NCBI GenBank assembly: GCA_036583965.1
Contig: JAZBQD010000014.1
Span: 44,821,490-44,885,489 of the forward strand
Reading direction: 5' to 3'
Length of the DNA stretch: 64,000 bases
Source of the DNA: Prunella strophiata
Taxonomy: Eukaryota > Chordata > Aves > Passeriformes > Prunellidae
Below the pieces are notes generated by a model. It saw nothing but the letters and a program-made list of their open reading frames with translations. It was not told the origin of the DNA and did not search any database. Positions 37,894 through 51,040 of the stretch are shown here, in pieces (within the stretch, counting starts at the first letter, position 1; each line of letters opens with the position of its first letter). The position numbers were made by a program, and so were the translations under genes.

Positions 37894-37944
37894 CATCCAT
37901 CCATCCATCCATCCCTCCATCTATCTATCCATCTATCCATCTCT
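37727..37944. repeat. Compound tetranucleotide microsatellite
   Basis: Starts with CTGT units at the CR1 3' end, then about 14 GTAT units (37754-37810), about 20 CTAT units (37811-37891), about 6 CATC units (37892-37918), and mixed CTAT/CCAT units to 37944. Apparent open frames (Tyr-Val-Cys-Met or Leu-Ser-Ile-Tyr repeats) are simple consequences of the 4-bp period. Likely highly polymorphic. Confidence 0.98.
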
Positions 37945-39621
37945 TTAAATAGATGAGCTAAAACCATGGTAGGTATTTTTTTTCCTGAAGACTATCTACA
38001 TGTATGTGATTTTTTCCTTGCTCCAGGGAAAAATTAAGTAGCTATGTTTCAATGAATTCTTATGCCTATCTCAGTTCATTCTTTAAATTGATATTGTGAT
38101 TTTTCCTTTGCCAATTCATTTTTATTGTCTCTTACAGTTATCCATGTTTTCTTTCTTGATATGACTATCAGTTCATATTCACTTTCATGATCTTTGATAT
38201 TCATTGCTTCATATCCTTTAGACTACAGCTATGAAGAAAAGTACCGATTGTTTTAATTTTTTTTCTTCATATCCTCTAAATTTTTTAAACTCAGTGTTTG
38301 AGATAATAAAAAATCAGTCCTAATCTGTGCTTAGGCTACTGACAAGAAATACTATACCTCATACCTTTCTAATTATATTTTACCCAAAACAAAGACTGAA
38401 ATATTTTTCAGTTCTCTAAGCAAGTTCATAAGCAGAAATAGGATACTTATTTCCCCCTAATTTATTTGACCCTCATCTTTTAACTATGATAACCTTTCTT
38501 ACTTTCTTTCATAGTCTCTCTTTTCCATGGATAGCTACTTTGAACAGAAGCAGTCTCACAGTCCTATGGAAACACAGTGGAATCTTGGAATTACCTCTCT
38601 TCCCTACCTGCTTCTCCAGTGCAATGGCAAATCTCATTATTTTTTAGCAAAAAGTAATAACTTGTGCCAAATTTAATATGTCATAATTCCTTTTCCCCCC
38701 CACAATGGATTAAAGAGCAAGTTAGGGCTGCTCATACACAAGTGATCTGGGTTTTGACAACTCTGAACTCTTATGGTGGAAGTTAATCAATCTCATTACC
38801 TTCTCACAAGGGGCCTCTGCAGAAATGGAAGAGACTCTGCTACTCTGGTACCTGGCCACTCTGTCTTTGGTTGTCTGAATCACAAAAATATAGGACTGAT
38901 TTATATCCAGGCATGGGTAGTTTATCTTTTTCCACTGAAAAATTAAATTTTCTGTAAAGTTTAATTCAGCCCATTGAACTACTGTGGCAAAAATGGTCCT
39001 CTTCTGCAATGTGTAATGCCAAAATAACCAACCTAGTTTACTGCAGTAGAAAAATACATATATCTCCTCTTATTCTGGGGTCATGGTAAATCATAAGCCT
39101 GTTTGTGAAACCAAACCTATGTGTGTGCATGTATTGGTTCCTGCACAGAATTCAGTTTTAATTCTCAATTACAGCTTTCACTACTTGTTAAAGCAATAAT
39201 TATGAAGTTTATCTATCTGATTATATTTCAAGCTAGAAGGCTCTTATGTAGAAGGTCGATGATTACTGACAGAGGAAAAGGAAGAATTTCCAAACAAAGA
39301 AAAACAATGCCCCAGGCTTTATCCTGTCAAAATCTGTTATGCAACAAAGATCTTCAGAAGAGTGTGATGTTGCTGTTGACAGTACTGAGTGTTTATACAT
39401 GGGCTGATTACTCTCCAGTGTCCTCTGCAGACAATAGTGACAACGGTGAAGGAAGTGACTTTTCTCAGCATTTGTTTAAGTCTCAGCCAATGTTAAATTC
39501 CATCCTTTGAGTTCAATGAATCAAAACTCAGTGCTGATAATTACTGTATTTGCAATCCCAGACTTTACAGCCCTTGAGACAGAGCAGTAGCATTCAGCCA
39601 AAAAGGAATGAGACTCAGAGA

Positions 39622-39647
39622 GCTGCCTTGTTAATTGACCCAAATAT
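39622..39647. repeat. 26-bp sequence shared with the CR1 insert
   Basis: Begins GCTGCCTTGTTAATTGACCC and is identical over 26 bp to 37684-37709, in the same orientation. No other part of the two neighbourhoods matches. This copy lies in unique sequence and may be the donor of the insert. Confidence 0.9.
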
Positions 39648-41632
39648 CATACAGTTAATGAAGTGTTTTTAAGGATTCTGGAAGCTCAAGAGATGTCTGA
39701 GTGATATTGGATGCTCTTAAGAAGCAGAGAATCTTTATCAGTGCCAATGAAGGCAAATAGTCTAAGCAAAAATGCACATTCCTGTCATGGAAATGGACAC
39801 AACCTTGAGTCTCATTTTTTCAGCATCTTCATAACAATTTATATGACCTCCTCTTTGTAAATGTTTTTAATGCAGCAGGGGAAGGTGTGTGGCAGTAAAA
39901 CCTTCCTACAGTACAAACAAATCAACTGCTTGTGGACCTTTCACAGCTCCTTATAGCCCAGCACCACATACAAAGGTACAAAGTATCAAAAACAGAACAA
40001 GATTCTCCTGCGTTGCTCTTTAAAAGATGATCTGCAATAGCTGAGTGTCTGGGGGTGATCCTTTGCTTTCAAAGAAGGGGAGTAAATGAGATTGCAGATT
40101 TGCAAGGGGAAATACAAATGGATCTGCTTTGAATGAACAGCAAAGTGGGCCTCACCAAGAAAAATTTAAACATGAGAGAAAACATGTGTCTGATTTTTTA
40201 AGTTATTTTAAAGCCTTCTGAATGCTTGTATTTTTGTATAGAACTTTCTCACACACTCTTATGTAAATAATTTATTGTTTACATTCCTTTATGGAAGACT
40301 GAGAAACTTGATGAATTGTTGGGTTGTCCTAGTGGCATTGGGGAGGTGGCACTGTCACCCTCCAATGACACTGGCACTTCGGAGATCTATAAATTGGAGT
40401 CCAGAAATTAATAAAGATCTCTTTTTGTCTTGGGAAAGAACTGCTGTCTGCGTCATGTTATTTCGTATCCTACAGCAACAACAAAACTTGCCAGAGTTGG
40501 TGTTTTATGCTTTTGTCTACAGAGTGTTTTTAAAAATGTCCAGCAGTACAAAATCAACAGCACAACCCCTGGTGATAACCATTGACTAATATTATTTCTG
40601 TCCTTTTTTGGCAGGCACACTGTACAAGCCCATTTGCTGATATTGAGGATATAACCATCAGTTAAAAAGCAATTGGAAGTGGTTGTAAAGAGGATTACTT
40701 TTTAGCCTCTGGTTAAGGATATATGATCCAGTACCAAGAAGTAGTTTCAGTTATTGAAATGTACAGTCTCCTCTCTTTAAAGGAAATCTTACCTTTCTTA
40801 ACTGGACACAACTGTAAAATACTGCATAAACCAAAACTTAGACAAAAAAATAGTATTAGGTATAAACAAAAGAAACCATCAAACTGGTAGAGTATTCCTA
40901 AGCCAGTAACATCAGCCTAATTTTGCCCCCATGAATATAAATTGCAAAAATCTTACTGCCTTTTTTGGGGGATAAAGTTTATCCATCACTAAACAGCCTT
41001 AAAAATCTCATCTTTGATGCCTTGAAATCTCATTATATTAGTGAAGGGCTGAAGTGATTGCTCATAGCATAAAGCTAAAATTGAGCTGTAAGAGAAGATG
41101 CAATTTCAAAAATAGTCAAAACATTCTTTAGAAGAAAATGTGGAACTACTCTGTGAGTTGAGGATGCAAGTTTCCAGTTTCTGAGTGCATCAAAAGATAA
41201 TGCCTAAAAAATTAATTACAATTGAAAAAAAACTAAAACAAAAACCAAAAAAAAAATCCAAACCAAACCAAAACCCCCTAAACTAAAATCCACCAAAGCA
41301 CACCCTGTAAGTAATTAAAAGTTTGGTCTATAGATTGATTTTTAAAACAATGTTAATTTGAACTTTGTATCTCTGTGTTTGTGACAAGCATTCATCTGGA
41401 ATAATTAAACACTTTGAAATGCAATTAAAATCAATGTCTTTCTTTGACACAAACCCATTACATACATTTCTTTTTGTTTCTCTTAAAAACACAGTACTTT
41501 TTGAGAAGCCTCAAACCAGCATTTGCAAGCAATGAGTGGGGTTTGAAATGTTTTGATAGCAATAGATTCCCTCATACAGGAGAAGGCATTTGATCATTGT
41601 GGAAATTTTTGTCTTTTTTATATTTAATTCAA

Positions 41633-41656
41633 TTTTATTTATTTATTTATTTTTAT
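41633..41656. repeat. (TTTA)n short repeat
   Basis: About five TTTA units followed by TTTTATTTTG. A minor low-complexity tract. Confidence 0.85.
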
Positions 41657-41777
41657 TTTGCAGCATATTTCACAATTACTTATTGTACATTTCAATCAAA
41701 TTCAAAAGCTGCCCAGCTGACTGCTCAGTGAAAATTGTCATTCAATGTAAATAAGGGTGTCTCACTTATTCCAAGAG

Positions 41778-41805
41778 AATATCTATGCTCTACTGCATAG
41801 ATATT
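41778..41805. repeat. 11-bp-arm inverted repeat
   Basis: Left arm AATATCTATGC (41778-41788), loop TCTACT, right arm GCATAGATATT (41795-41805), all pairs perfect. It lies in the AT-rich unique block 41680-41960. Too short for a microRNA precursor. Confidence 0.85.
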
Positions 41806-42615
41806 TTTTCACTGAATGTGATCTAAATTGTCCAGGCAGATTAGCCACTTTTAGGTATTTCCTGAACAATGTACATTATTTGAACTTGCAATAAAATGCC
41901 ATTTTTAAATTTTGCAGCCACATGTGCATTCACGGAGCAGTAATTTTGTATCAGCCCCACATATGATGAAGATTCAATGAAAAATGCAAGACTGCAAAAT
42001 TAAACATAAATAGTGCTTGGTAAAGTGAGAATCATGTCTTGCCTCCACCCCATACCATGTGGCAACCTCTAGTTCACATGTAGAAGACTAATCTAGGTGG
42101 GCACAAATTGTTCAGTTGCACAGCAGAACACTTACATTGCTTAACTTTGGCATTTCAGTCAGGGAAACTGTCACCTCATCAAATTCTCTTACAAAATGTC
42201 AGCATAACAGTCTGCTTGAATGTTAGTCTTCCAGTCATTTGGGGATCAAATGTGTCCTCCTTTATGCCACTTTGTGTATTGTTCCTTCACACTTCATTTT
42301 CCTATCCTGTTAGCACTTGTGAGGGACTCTTGACATTTTTGGTTTGCCATGTGGTCTGAAAAGTAATTTTTTCCTGTTTCCTGGGGCATGCTGAGACCTT
42401 CTGGCAGTTTTTTGCTTTTAATCCTGGAAGAACATTTGTTGAAAGAGAGGCTAAGTTCTGGAGGTCCCCTAGCCCTTGGCTTTGGAGGTCAGTACTGTGT
42501 GTATCAAAGGAAGGAGGAATAAATCCCTGCAGACCAATACAGACTCACTTTCTGCAGGAGTAGTTTCTTCCTATTGCATCTAATGCGTAGACTGAAAGAG
42601 GAAATCTATATCCCA

Positions 42616-42650
42616 GCTTTTTTCTTTTTTCTTTTTTCTTTTATTTTCTG
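42616..42650. repeat. (TTTTTTC)n T/C-rich tract
   Basis: Repeated T6-C units over about 35 bp. Simple sequence on the pyrimidine strand; no element attached. Confidence 0.85.
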
Positions 42651-45600
42651 AAAGCTATCTATTTTCATCTGTGTAACCAGACAATGGTTATTTTTATAAT
42701 GTATCTAGGCTCTGAGTAATTTTAATCCCTTGGCCTCCTTTCATGTTTGGTATCTTATTCTGTTCTTTTAGTGATCTTATTGTAGAGCTTAATAATTTGT
42801 GCACCTGGGTATTTTAAATGTTTTACTTCACTGCTTCTCAAAGAAGAATATCTAAGATAGCATTACATTAACATTTTCAATAGATTCAGGTTGATTTATT
42901 TATTGAAATGCAATAGAAAATTATATCTATTGGAAGAATCCAGACATATCCATCATAAAAACCAGTCAGTATATCTGTAGGAATTTTGCCCTGGCAAAGC
43001 AAGTATTGTTTACCCAGGTATAATTTAGTCTGAAAGATCAAATTTAATACAATGAAAGAGCAGCATTTAATTGTCTCCTAAAAAGTGGGTACAATATCTT
43101 TCCTTCTCTTTCTGCCAGTATTCTCTAAGTCTGTTAAGGGAGAAATTTGTAAACATTTATTGGAGACCTGCTTGTTAGGTGGGGTGTGTTTTAGCTTCTC
43201 TTTCTAAGCAGAGACTATTACACTCTCTGAGAATTAAAAACTTAAGAAGACTTTTAACCATTTACACAAAGAAGGGACCTTAGCTGAACAAACTGAACAA
43301 GTTGAACAATCTGAAATAAAAAAGAAATATTTTTTTCTTCTATTTAGAAGACACGTGATACTTTTTGAGATAAAGCTGGAAAAAATGGAACCAAGACCAG
43401 GACTGGATGATTGTTGCTTGAGAAAAAGATGCCCTGAAAAGTGGCATCTAAGTAGTGGGAAAAATATCTACTAGTCATTGCAGACAGTCCAGAGAACAAG
43501 TTAAACAGAAACTCCTTTCACAAAAGGATAGATAGATTTTGCTGCATCACAAACTGGATTATGCAACACAAGAAGCCAAGCAGAAACTGAAGCTAATATC
43601 ATTAAATAAAAGGAAGAGGCAAATGCAGCAGCTCAGGACCATAGTGAAAAGGCAGAAAACAGAGGAACAAAAAGCAAACCTCCTCCCTTTGCCTTCATGG
43701 AAAGAAACTTAAAATTGAGTCAAAATTATAGAATTACAAACATAGCAAACAAGGTAAAGCAAAAGAAAAAAGTAAGGTAGGAAGCAAGAGGTCTCCCAAA
43801 GAAAAGGCAACATGGTAGAGACTTATTATAAACTGACAGTCTCATCTTTGGGCAAGGATAGCTGGAATCAATTTTATATCTGAACATCTCCCTGTATGTG
43901 ATGTTTCCCTGTTGTTCTTCAGGATGCTAAGAAATGATGCAGCATGAGAGATTGCTCTTTGTTCAGTTTTAACAGCTCTTTCCTTACTCAGAATGCTTCT
44001 GGGAATTGACAGCCATTTCCAAGAACAAATCAGCCTTTCTGCTTCTGTTTACAGTGGGGGTAATGTACTTGTGTTCTGGGCTATTACACAAGCTCATGAA
44101 CTTGTGGTGGGTGGCTGCTGTTTTGTGCATGAATGCTTCACACCAGCTTCCTAGGTAATACTTTAATTTTACAGATTTTCAAAATAGGAAATCAATGATT
44201 TCTAATGGAAAGTCTTTTCTGCCAATCTAATAAACTAAATTAAGGCACCCATTTAATTTAAAATTGGTTTTCAAGAGTACTTCTCTTTTTTTACTACCAT
44301 GCCTATTTAAGTTTGCCATGGGCTAGAATCTTAAAGCTTGCGTTCTCTGTGAAATTTATGCAAAACTGTTGGAGTACTTCTAAAGTCTTTAATGTTTTCC
44401 TACTTAAATATCAGATTTTGTAGGGTGAAGGAGTGGGGACTGGAAAGAAAGAGGAAGATCTGCATTCATACCTACAGGTTCATACATATCCCTGCTTATA
44501 TGCCCCTCAGAGAAATGTGCTTATCCTTTGCCTCACTGCTGTATAAAACTTCAGGTTTTCCTGTAACAGAGATTTTTTTTTTGCTACTGTCATGAAAAAT
44601 TCAAAATGCATTTACATCTGTAGTTCACTTCACTGATACTCATGTTATCTATATCATATCATAGTTTGCCATGTATCAACTCAGCTTGCATAATTCTTCA
44701 TTGCTGCCCCACTGCTGCCTTTTTGAAGTCAAAAGTCATTTCCAAGAGGCAGCATGACTGAGAGGGAGCTTGTGAAGACTCAGGTTGTCTCAAAACCTGT
44801 GTGTTGCTCAGAGCTCTGCTTGGTTACTATATGGTGTGGAAAAGAATGCAAATTCAAACCAGCTAGAAAGTTAAATGTTTTAATGATTTATTTGATATAT
44901 TTAATATTCTTTTTTGGCACAGAAGGGTTCTTGAGGAATATCTGGGATTAGTTGTTTACATATCTCTTTTGAATTGTGGGAAGTTATACCTAAGATGCTA
45001 AATTGCCTTCCTGCTCATATGCAGTCTTCACTAACCTTGGTTATGCTGTGGCTACACTGTTTAATTTGCAATTGTTTTTGTTTCATTGATGGAACTGTTG
45101 CTATACCTTTAACATCTTTTTGTTCCTAATGTAAATTGCAGCATTGTCTTCTTTTCATAGCAGGAATTCTGAGTTTTCAGCCGAATAAGTGTGTGCATGA
45201 GCAAAGGTGTGGACTCAGAAAATGTAGTGTTAGCTGTTCTCATGCTGCTAATGAGGTGCTGGGGTAAAAGAGGCTGCATCTGGCTGAATGACATCTCACT
45301 TGAGGGCAGTGTACAACAGCTTGTTAAGCTTGCAGTCACAGATACAGACCCACAATGCTTTTCCCTCCTCTTCCTCATGCTTACCAGCCTCCTGTCCATC
45401 TAGCTAAACTCTCCATTTTAGAACTGAAGAGGTCTTTAGATCTGGCACCAGGACCTTCCTTGCCACCTCATGGGGCTGCCACCCATTGGCACTCAGCTCA
45501 TCCACAGCTCCTTCCCATGGACTTCAGGGAACACAGGTTTCTGAGAAGGAATCGTGGCCTGGAGGTTAAAATTTCAGGAGGTATAGCTTTGGAGGTTGAT

Positions 45601-47011
45601 AGCTTGGGTGTAGCAAACTGTACCTTACCCTGCAGATTGAGACTTAGAAAAATGATGTGAACTTTCCTCCTGAGTCCCAGAGAGCCCCAGCTGCTGTGTG
45701 AAAGCCTCTGTCAGTGATTGCTCTGTGGGGCACAATTTCTATGAGAATTGTGCAAGCAGTGGAAGCAGGAAGAGTTGATGTAGCTCCAGGGAATGGAAAG
45801 CAGGCAGCATCCTCTGGCCCTAACTGCAGCCAGTAGCAGAGCTGCTGATGCTGCCTTTGAGCCACCTCTTGGAGTTGATGTTGGATGGAGGTGACCAAAG
45901 TTATCTTGGTGTTAACTTGAGCTTCCATGAAAGGTGAAAAAAATGAGTAAGGAGTTAATGTTTCCCCAGCTCTACTCATCTGTAGGTAGATTTGTCACTT
46001 TTTTGTTTTTTTAAATTTTTTTTTATTTTTATTTTTTCTTCCCACCATGTCTTTTGTTGTATTTGAAGAAACTTGGCTGGTCTCTGTTCTACACTCTCTT
46101 GTGCTGCTGAGCTGGTTCTTATCCAGATCTCAACAATTATAATTAAAGAAAATTAAGACACTTTACAATAGCCTGCCAAGTGCAACTACAGGAAATGAAG
46201 GGAAACAGAAAACCAAACAGGCCTGACAACAGAAACTTATATAAGTAAATATTAATTTAAAAAAAGTTTAAAAAGCACACCCGATATATAATGGGCTGAG
46301 TATGACAAGTATCAATTGAATGGGTCTCATCTAAAAGCAGTCAGTCACTGTCACTTAAAATGCCAAAGAAACAGGAATGGGTTGGCAGTTAGAAAAAGCA
46401 AAGATGGAGCTGTGGTTACCTGGCCTTTCCTGCTCATTTTAATCTGAACTCTGGCACGTATGTGCAGTCTAGCACATACTAGATGATTGTTTTTAGGTGG
46501 AGTCAATGGAGCATCTCTTCAACACAGCCTCCAGGGTAATGTTGGCACCATGTTGGTAACACTGTGTTCTTGCTTGTTGTTTAATTCACCAAGAATTAAA
46601 AGCAGCTGGTCTAGGCAGAGTAGAAAGACAGACACAAATTTGAGGCTTTGACAGATAGGTCACATTCGTTGAGTAGACTTTAAACTCTCAGTGGAGAGAA
46701 ATAAACACTGTAAGACATGTTTATTCTCTTAATATTAATGTGCAAAACAGATTGTACAAGCTGTATTGCAGATAGTCCTGTTTTGTTATGCTAATTATAG
46801 GAGCACCCTAAGGTAAAGGTAGCTATTTGCCTTACAGATATTAAATTAGGTGACTATGATCCTATAGCTATCATCATCAAGGAAAAGGAATTATGACCTT
46901 TGGAGGAGGTCACCTGGTTAGCCAGGGTAAAGGCTTTGGGAAATCAGCTGGATTTTCCATTTTTTATATAAGTACACTGTGGAAGAAAATATGAAGAAGG
47001 CAGAAGGAAGA

Positions 47012-47140
47012 ACACATATCCTGTGAGGAATAATTGAGGATCCTTGTGGTTGTCTAGTTTGCAGTAAGAGAGGTTGGGAAGAGACATCAGTCCTCCCTAC
47101 AGCTTTGTGAGGAAATGTGAAGGGGAGGGATGTGCTGATC
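47012..47140 (+). mobile_element. Highly degraded CR1 fragment, plus strand
   Basis: The plus-strand translation reads CEE-LRILVVV...REVGKRHQSSLQLCEE, aligning position by position, with stops, to the [25 protein letters not shown] ORF2 segment better kept in the 37.3-kb copy. At the DNA level, GAGGAATAATTGAGGATC and TACAGCTTTGTGAGGAAATG fall at the right spacing. No 3' end is visible. An old copy. Confidence 0.5.
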
Positions 47141-50100
47141 TCCAGTCAGAATGAGATGTTCCAGTCTCATTCCCTAGGAACTTTTGCTCTGTGGACAAGT
47201 GTGAGATGACAAAGAAAAGGACAGAGCTGACCTTGTCAAAGCTTTGATTTTCATGAAATGCATACTCTCCCAGCCAGGAGAGCAGAGTTTGGTGCCAAGG
47301 GTAGCATATATGCCAAGGAATGCTCAGCTGACTGTCTCCTTTGCCTTTGTCTCCACCCTCACAGCTTGGCTATGCTCCACATGCCCTTGCCTGGTTTCTC
47401 AGCAGCAGCAGGAGGTCAAGCTTGTGCAGGAAAGGTGCTGTGGTGGGTGAGAAGCTGACCATAATAAGGCATTAACTTTAGGACACACCAGATTTAGGGT
47501 TTCTGTGGGAGAGACAGCTCTGCTGAAATGCTGTCATGAAAACACATGGGAAAAAGAGGTGGTGAGCTTGAGCTCACTTCTGCACAACCCAGAGAATATA
47601 AATACAGCCATGAGCACAATAAGGCTGTTTGTGGATCTTCGTGATCTTAAACCTGCTTAATTTATTTTGAATACTTATAAGAAGAAGAATAATGTCAAAC
47701 ACTAATTCAAAGGCTGATTGCAATTTTATTTTTTAAATATCCTGCTCTGTTTCCATAGTTGTATCAGTCCATTTAGAATAATTTGTGTTTTTGCTTTAGC
47801 AACAAATTAAAATAGTCATTGACTGAATAATAATCTTCTAAAAATTGACTGCAGAAACTTCATGAATGAGCATAGAAAGAAACAGATTATAGAATTTATT
47901 TAATCTGAACATGTTCATATCTCTGAGAATGGCTTCTGTGATAAAACGAGCCCATTTATTATAAAATACTTTTAAATATAGCTCGAATAAAAATTAAATA
48001 TTCTGAAAAGTGTTTTGAAAAAAGAAAAAGAGAAGAAACATACTGAAAGTGGCCCAGAAGCCTAAAGGCTCTTTCTCTGAGCTAAGAAATGAGCAGCTGC
48101 CTATGAAAGAGGCAGCAGAGCTGGGAATAGGAGGTAACTCACCTACAACTCAATGACACATCTTGCCCAATCTCACACTGTAAATATCCATGATTGCTGG
48201 GCTGCCTCCTCCAGAGCAGACACTGCTCTGCTCCTGTCAAAATATTATGAGTAATTCTGAATTGTCTTGTAGAAAAAAGTTATTTTCTGATCTCTTTGGT
48301 TGAGGAATCTGGTACTTACACACATAAAGTGGTCTCCTTACCCATTCAGTCTAAACTTAAATTTGCTCTACTTTGCCTGAATTCATTGAAGGAGTGGGGT
48401 TTGAAGTCAGTGTAAAACATATTCAAAGATTCCTAAGAGTGTACTGCAGTCCCTGGAGGAAATGTCTGTCAAAATGCTACAGAGATCTAGTACTGCCCAT
48501 TATAGCCTACCCCAGGTCTACTTCTAGCCTAGTTTATACCCACAACAAAGATGAAAACACCTGAGAAATTACATCTACATTGGATTGAATTAGATGCATT
48601 GTTCCATTTCAGTCTCAGTGGTTGATGTTCAGAGCTACATTACAGTAACTAACCCTTGGAACCTGCGAGAGAAACAGCTTTTGTGCTGCTGTAAGGATCT
48701 TTTCCTTCTTTTCCTTTATTTTCTTAGTACAGCAGGGAACATGGTAGGCTTTGCAGTCCTCTAAAATCTGGAGTGTTTCACACAAGGAGCATATACCAGT
48801 CACAAATATGTAAAGATATTAAAATTTCTATTCTTTTACTACTTGTGACATAAAAGAACCATGTTAAATGCAGTGATATTTACAATTTTCTTCAATTGCT
48901 TGTAAGATTGCCTAAGCAGTAAAAGTAGAGTTGTAAACACATTTATTCATACATTAACAGTTATACCCTTGAGAATATTTCAAGCAAAACTGCATTCAAA
49001 TAGGCTGTTTATTTGTTTTAAGTACTTTTTAAAAAATCAACAATTAAACAGTCCATCTGTTTCCCAAACACTTCTAGTTAAACATTTGACTATACAGTTC
49101 TGAAATGGCAATTCTGCTAAATTAAACATTCTGTGTTTCTTGTGTATAAATCCTTGACTGCTACAGGGAAGCAAGAGAGTAGACAAAAGCTTGGATTTGC
49201 TAAATTAAAATATGGTGTATATTAGCAGAATTACACCCACTTACAGGTACATTAGGTTACTCTTTTCTCTTTCTTAGAAAACTACATGTTAAAAATATTC
49301 CTTTCTGAAAGCTGGGTTAATCTTACAATTAGAGAACACAACAAATGACTCTAAAATCACTGGGAAAGTACTTTCAGCATGTGTTTGTGGAAATAGCTTT
49401 TCAAAGTGTGTTTATATCCCCTTCTTTTTCCTGCATTTTAGTGTTGGGCTAGAAACTGCTTATATTCCTAGTAAAAATGAGCCTCCCCTCTAAAACCAGT
49501 GCAAAGACATGCTAATGTTAAAAATGAATACAGACAAAAAGTGGTTGATTAAGGATAATTTATATTTTTCATTAAACGAATGTACATTATTCTCAGAGCA
49601 AAGTGCTTTATTATTAATGGACATTCATGTTCACTATTAATTATATATTTTTAAGTGCTTTCATTTTAACCTGTCATCAATTTCCCATAGTAAAATGATG
49701 TGCTCACACTTCAAATATTCTGAACTTTACTTTGCTCTTAAATTGTGTCAAGATTTTCCTTTAGACAATCTAGTTTTTGGTGAGCATTTCTTCCACTTAC
49801 CAATAACTGTCCCTTCAGTCTTCATCTTGCTTCCTCAAACTACTTCTTTTAAACTAGTTTTTATTTTTTTCTAGAATAGAAATACCTTGAGGATACAGAA
49901 TAAGATTTTAAGCTGTTATTTTATTGCCTGTACTATTACTGTTAATTTGCACAATCAGGTATTGGAGATTAAGTCGATATGCTCATAGTTTTTCTTTGCA
50001 TGCAAGGTTAGTTAATTAAAGAATGAAATTTTCCTTCATGATTTTTTTTTCTTTTACATGGGCTGGCAACACTTCAAGAAATAATTCCTTGAAATGATTG

Positions 50101-50439
50101 TATTTTGATTAATCAGAATGTGTATTCAAATATCAATCTGTAAATGCAAAACTGACATGGAGGCTGAACAACTGTGTAATCACAGATGGCAGGACAGATG
50201 CTTCACATGAATTACAGTTATAAAAAAACATCAGCACTCAGAGGAATGACTATATTGTCTTCAGTGTGTCCTGAAGGTGCCAAATAGATTTGCATGAAAT
50301 GAGGGAAATTTTGCTTTACTATTATTTTAGAGGTGTTCCATGACTGTGACTAGGAATACTGTTTGACACAATTTGTTTTGAATTCCAGTAAAAACATTTA
50401 AAAATACAGGAACCTGCTAAAAAAAAAAAAAAAAAGGCA
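47141..50439. other. Unique non-coding sequence
   Basis: No gene is recognised; frames are at most 68 codons. The sequence is very AT-rich from 48800 to 50300, with many TAATTA/ATTAAT cores (for example 49540-49680 and 50090-50160) of the kind common in developmental conserved non-coding DNA. An A17 run is at 50419-50435. Confidence 0.5.
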
Positions 50440-50995
50440 AACAAACCAGGAATATTTACACGGGAAAGAAACTAGATGGCCAAATAATATAATAACAAAA
50501 AGTAATAAGGAGGAAAAGGGGTTGGTGTTTGTGAAACCAAATGGGAGAAGAATACATAAAACGACCGGATTCCTTCTGCGCGCGTGTGGGAAAAAAACTG
50601 TTGAAAACTTAGAATGAATAGGAAAGGAAGGGGGTAAACACCCTGAACCATAACAGACTACGTCCAGCGAAGGAACGGCAAAGGAGGACGGCAGGAGAAG
50701 GACGGAAGGAAGAAGAACGGAGGAAGGGAAGGGCGACGGAGGGGCGGAGACGAAAGAGGAAAGGAGGAAAAAAGGAAGGAGAAGGAAAGGAAAAAAGAAA
50801 AGGGAGGAAGGAAGGGGACGGGTACAGGAAGGAATTAGGAGGCAGACAGAAGGAAGGAAGGAAGAGGAAAAGCGGGAGGAATTAAGGCGGAGGAGATGCG
50901 CAGGAAGGAAAAGAAGTATGAAGGTAGCGGAAGGTGACTGGAAAAGGAAGAACGGATGAAGGAGAATGTCTTGGCAAGGAACCGGCTCGGTTCAG
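50440..50995. repeat. Degenerate GGAA purine tract, CpG-rich
   Basis: Over about 550 bp the plus strand is strongly purine-biased (GGAA, GGAAGGAAG, GGAGGAAAAAAGG). It contains roughly 20 CpG dinucleotides in a window that is otherwise CpG-poor, including a GCGCGCG run near 50578-50584 and many GACGG or AACGG variants of AAGG. It looks like an interrupted GGAA microsatellite. It faces a pure (TTCC)n tract at 51041, giving an inverted arrangement. Short frames through it are low-complexity. Confidence 0.8.
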
Positions 50996-51040
50996 GTCTA
51001 CTTCTGTCGGCTGTCGGAAGGACTCTATCCGCATTACGCT

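Larger units (their letters stand above)
37945..47011. other. Long unique non-coding stretch
   Basis: Nine kilobases without a recognisable gene. The longest frames are 129 codons (39121-39510) and 104 codons (40275-40589), both without domains. Low-complexity patches are A/C-rich 41220-41280, (TTTA)n 41633-41656 and T/C-rich 42616-42650. The block 41680-41960 is CpG-free unique sequence that reads like conserved non-coding DNA, but this is untested. The parts at 45190-45960 are GC-richer with no family recognised. Confidence 0.5.

Noticed and set aside
37627..37956. Frames of 65-109 codons with Tyr-Val-Cys-Met and Ser-Ile-Tyr-Leu repeats
   Set aside because: Pure translation of a 4-bp microsatellite in each frame; not coding.
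39121..39510. 129-codon open frame starting MCACIGSCTEFSF
   Set aside because: No domain, no splice or promoter context; such a length is plausible by chance in 64 kb read in six frames.
40600..40665. Splice-acceptor-like TTCTGTCCTTTTTTGGCAG followed by a short open stretch
   Set aside because: The downstream frame is short and closes quickly, no matching donor or homologous peptide is seen; pyrimidine-AG sites are common by chance.
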